DNA of 64,000 nt from Physella acuta (Eukaryota; Mollusca; Gastropoda; Physidae), in the NCBI RefSeq assembly GCF_028476545.1, contig NW_026731880.1:379501-443500 (forward strand), in the 5' to 3' direction. How positions within the stretch are numbered: the first letter of the stretch is position 1; every line of letters begins with the position of its first letter. The translations under genes were made by a program, and so were the position numbers. Positions 61,529 to 64,000 of this stretch are shown piece after piece. The notes below the pieces were generated by a model. That model saw only the letters and a list, made by a program, of their open reading frames with translations, did not search any database and was not told the DNA's origin.

Positions 61529-64000
61529 CTTTTATTTGCAATTAAAACAAGTACATCAACATCACATTTTTTACATAGTTTCAAATGAAAACGAAAGGTT
61601 TTGAACATGTACATAATGAATATTTGCGTGATGTCATGTATATGATTATAACAAAAATTACAAAAGATGGCAGTAAAAGGGGTGAAGGTCAAATAAACGT
61701 GTCAGAAGTCTGGGTGGGGAGTGGAAAGGATATTTTTCCGAGAATGACAAAGGGCCAGTGGAGCATTTTCAATGTAGGGAAACAAATTAAGTTGACTAGT
61801 TAAAAGAGTGTTTATTTATGTACTGGTCACATTGAGTTTTCGAAAGGTTGCTGTGTAAAACATGAGGGGAAAAAAACAAGATTTAGAACTTTAAAAAGTA
61901 AATGAATAGATATTCGAAATTGATGTTGGGGTGGGTGGTGGGGTCGTTGGAACAGTTAAAGGGAAAGTGGTGTTTTCATGTCTGAGGGTAAGTGGATAGA
62001 GGGGGAGAGGGGGGAGTGGGTAGCTGTGTCTGACGAGGCGTGGAGAGGGTGACTGCGTGTTTTAAGGCAAGCCAAGCGTCAAATTTTGTGCTGTGTTATC
62101 TGACTGCTGATGTGTTACCATTTGTAGTGTGTGTGGGTGGGGGGGGGAGGGTTTGACGAACAGATTGCTGTGTGAGCGAATTAGTGGGAGGGTGAAAGGT
62201 TGGTATGTTCAAGTCGGTGTTTATGTTTAGATGAATGTTAAGTACCGACAGGTTAGGGGTGGGTAGGCGTGTAGCTATCACGTGTAGGGATGCAGTGGAG
62301 TTTTATAGATAAAAAAAATTGGTGTTCACATAAAAGAGTTAGTAAAGTTAACGAAACAACTGTAAGTGTTAATTTGGTGATAATACAATGAATACAAAAG
62401 GAGTACGGGTCATTGGGGTCATTTGTACGTTGTGGACCAAAGTACCTTACATATATGATAATAGTAATATAGTAACAAATGATAGCTTTACAATGTTTGT
62501 AAGCTTTATAAATTAAACAATACACAAAAAGCAACAATAGGAAAATGAAATGCCAAATGATAAATGATGCGACACAGAGTAGGGGACATGGGGGTTGAGG
62601 GGTGGGAGTTACATTGATGTTGTTAGAAATGTATTTGGATAATACATCATTGTCACTGTTTAACATAGTACTTCATCACAGGGGTGGTGGTGATGGGGAC
62701 GAGGGGATGCAGTTTTGAGGGGAAATTTGATATTGGGATCATGAGGTTTAGGGGCGGGGGGGGGGGGAGGGGGGCGGAGAGGGTGTGATGAAAGGGGGAT
62801 GTGTCAGTTCGATTAGGCGTTCTAGGTGGCAAAAGCAGTGTAATATGTTCTTTACGTTTTGGTGTTGTTAATTATGGTATATGTGTTTGAGTGCTGTCAT
62901 TGTCGAGTCGTCTACGATAAATCAAGTCTAGTACGTGTCCCGTGAACTGTACCTTGTCGTGTTTTGCTTTTATTCTGCTGTTCCAAATAGTCTGTCTATA
63001 TATAGCTACCGTCCTTGCTTTTTGCTCTAGGTCCGTCCTATCTCTTTGTATTGGGATTTTGTTTAGAGTTATGACTATATCGATATTGTAGGTCTCGTTT
63101 TTTATTATTTTGTTTTCTAGCGTCTTTTTCATGTTTTGTATGGTGGGGCATTCTAAATAGATGTGCGTTTCGGTTTCGGGTGTGTTTTGTCTGCATAGTG
63201 GGCAAAATGGTTTCTGTTGTTTTGCTAGGGGGGTTGAATTGTAGATGAGTCTGTAAGTTATTTCCCTGGCTTTGGGTGTGATGGTTTTGAGGTGTAGGTT
63301 TCTGAAGGTGTCCATTGTGTCTGTTAGAGCGTATTTCCTACACCATTGAATTCTGTTGTATAGTGGAGTTGAGAGCTTTTGCACTAACTTTTTGTAAATG
63401 TTTTGTGACTTTTTGCTAACAAGCTTTTCGTTTTTTTTTAATATTTGTAAACATTCTGTGTAAAAGGGACTGAGTTTTCCTCCTATGTAATGTGGAGTTG
63501 TATTATTGATTTTTGTAAGTTTGTTTAGCTGAATGCCTATATAGTAGTGAGCTAGAGGGTGAAAGTTTGGTTGGCTAATTATTCTGCTAATGTGTGTTAG
63601 TCTGAATGTATTGATTTTGGTCTGTATATCGTGCAAGTTTATTCCTCCATGAAGTTTGTTTTGTACTAAAGTGTTGTGGCTAATGTTTGAAACTGTGGTC
63701 TGAAATATGTACTCTCTAATGATTTTATTCAGATGTTTAATTGTTGGCTTTGGGATTGTTTTTGCCGTGGCTATATAGGTGATTTTTGGGATGACATACC
63801 TATTAATTATAGATGACCTAGCAAAAATTGTTGTTGAGCTAAATTTATATAGTGCTATGGTGTTTTGGATTTTGCTTAAGACTTGTTTCCATTCATCATC
63901 GTTGTTGGTGTGTGGGTTACTATAGTGGGTTATGCCGTAAAGTTTTAGTTTGTTGGTACCTAGCATGTTTAGTGGGTAATTGGGTTTGTTGATCCACCGT
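61483..64000 (-). mobile_element. L1/Tx1-like LINE, 3' part with poly(A)
   Basis: Poly(A) is the T-run at 61483-61524. A 3' UTR-like region of about 1.35 kb (61525-62871) carries G-rich tracts on the + strand. The ORF2 end lies to its right and continues beyond the window. This is the best-preserved LINE here and the reference for the decayed copies at 4011, 15895, 25900, 37640 and 41655. Confidence 0.8.
62872..64000 (-). CDS. LINE ORF2 C-terminal part (open to window edge)
   Basis: At least 375 codons without a stop; the frame stays open through 64000 (RWINKPNYPLNMLGTNKLKL), so the ATG at 63966 is internal. The part shown follows the reverse-transcriptase palm: KLKLYG, SSTTIFARSSIINRYVIPKI, LHGGINLHDIQTKINTFRLT, typical of L1/Tx1 ORF2. 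It ends with a zinc-binding motif, FCPLCRQNTPETETHIYLEC (C-x2-C...H...C). That motif helps bind element RNA in such proteins. The catalytic palm and endonuclease would lie outside the window. No breaks seen in the part present, so it may be a recent copy. Confidence 0.8.
   Translation of the reverse strand, partial: RWINKPNYPLNMLGTNKLKLYGITHYSNPHTNNDDEWKQVLSKIQNTIALYKFSSTTIFARSSIINRYVIPKITYIATAKTIPKPTIKHLNKIIREYIFQTTVSNISHNTLVQNKLHGGINLHDIQTKINTFRLTHISRIISQPNFHPLAHYYIGIQLNKLTKINNTTPHYIGGKLSPFYTECLQILKKNEKLVSKKSQNIYKKLVQKLSTPLYNRIQWCRKYALTDTMDTFRNLHLKTITPKAREITYRLIYNSTPLAKQQKPFCPLCRQNTPETETHIYLECPTIQNMKKTLENKIIKNETYNIDIVITLNKIPIQRDRTDLEQKARTVAIYRQTIWNSRIKAKHDKVQFTGHVLDLIYRRRLDNDSTQTHIP

Overview
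This window is intron-bearing, AT-rich animal nuclear DNA. It has one multi-exon C2H2 zinc-finger gene, GT-AG introns, LINE, SINE, hAT-like and Helitron-like repeats, long TA arrays and many minisatellites. A mollusc, probably a snail, is my best guess. That rests on the general look of the repeats and no diagnostic gene fixes it.

Only one gene looks intact. It lies on the + strand with a probable non-coding first exon ending at 10093 and five coding exons from 10873 to 13680. It encodes a predicted 722-residue nuclear protein with three C-terminal C2H2 fingers. Its last intron and last exon are duplicated about 8.8 kb upstream (exon copy 4834-4922). Three other host genes appear only as 3' fragments: GAPDH (5381-5657), RNPS1 (31596-31865, a retrocopy with poly(A) and target-site duplication) and DNAJC9 (52539-52795, minus strand).

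The rest is repeat-dominated. 1-9.9 kb: old dispersed blocks, the duplicated exon, the GAPDH relic, a 96-nt hairpin, G/C-run MITEs and SINEs. 14-19 kb: LINE pieces and three copies of the G/C-run hAT-like MITE. 19.3-23.6 and 43.9-50.7 kb: two copies of a long block (called Z then Y here) ending in the same 31-bp minisatellite, with partial copies elsewhere. 29.7-30.9 kb: a 35-bp minisatellite split by a TTAA-flanked element. 36.5-38.8 kb: self-nested hAT-like MITEs and three head-to-tail Helitron-like units. 46.9-48.2 kb: a 5'-truncated RTE-like LINE interrupted by a hAT MITE. 48.7-49.4 and 52.8-53.7 kb: two copies of a hAT relic carrying the same Helitron-like insertion. 61.5-64 kb: the 3' end of an L1/Tx1-like LINE whose reading frame is open to the window edge.

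The most unusual signal is a repeat family whose 5' head matches the start of U2 snRNA (20507, 24934, 40943). It appears to share its central domain with other SINE-like repeats in the window. I saw no CRISPR array, no rRNA and no convincing functional tRNA gene, and did not classify any LTR or virus-like element.
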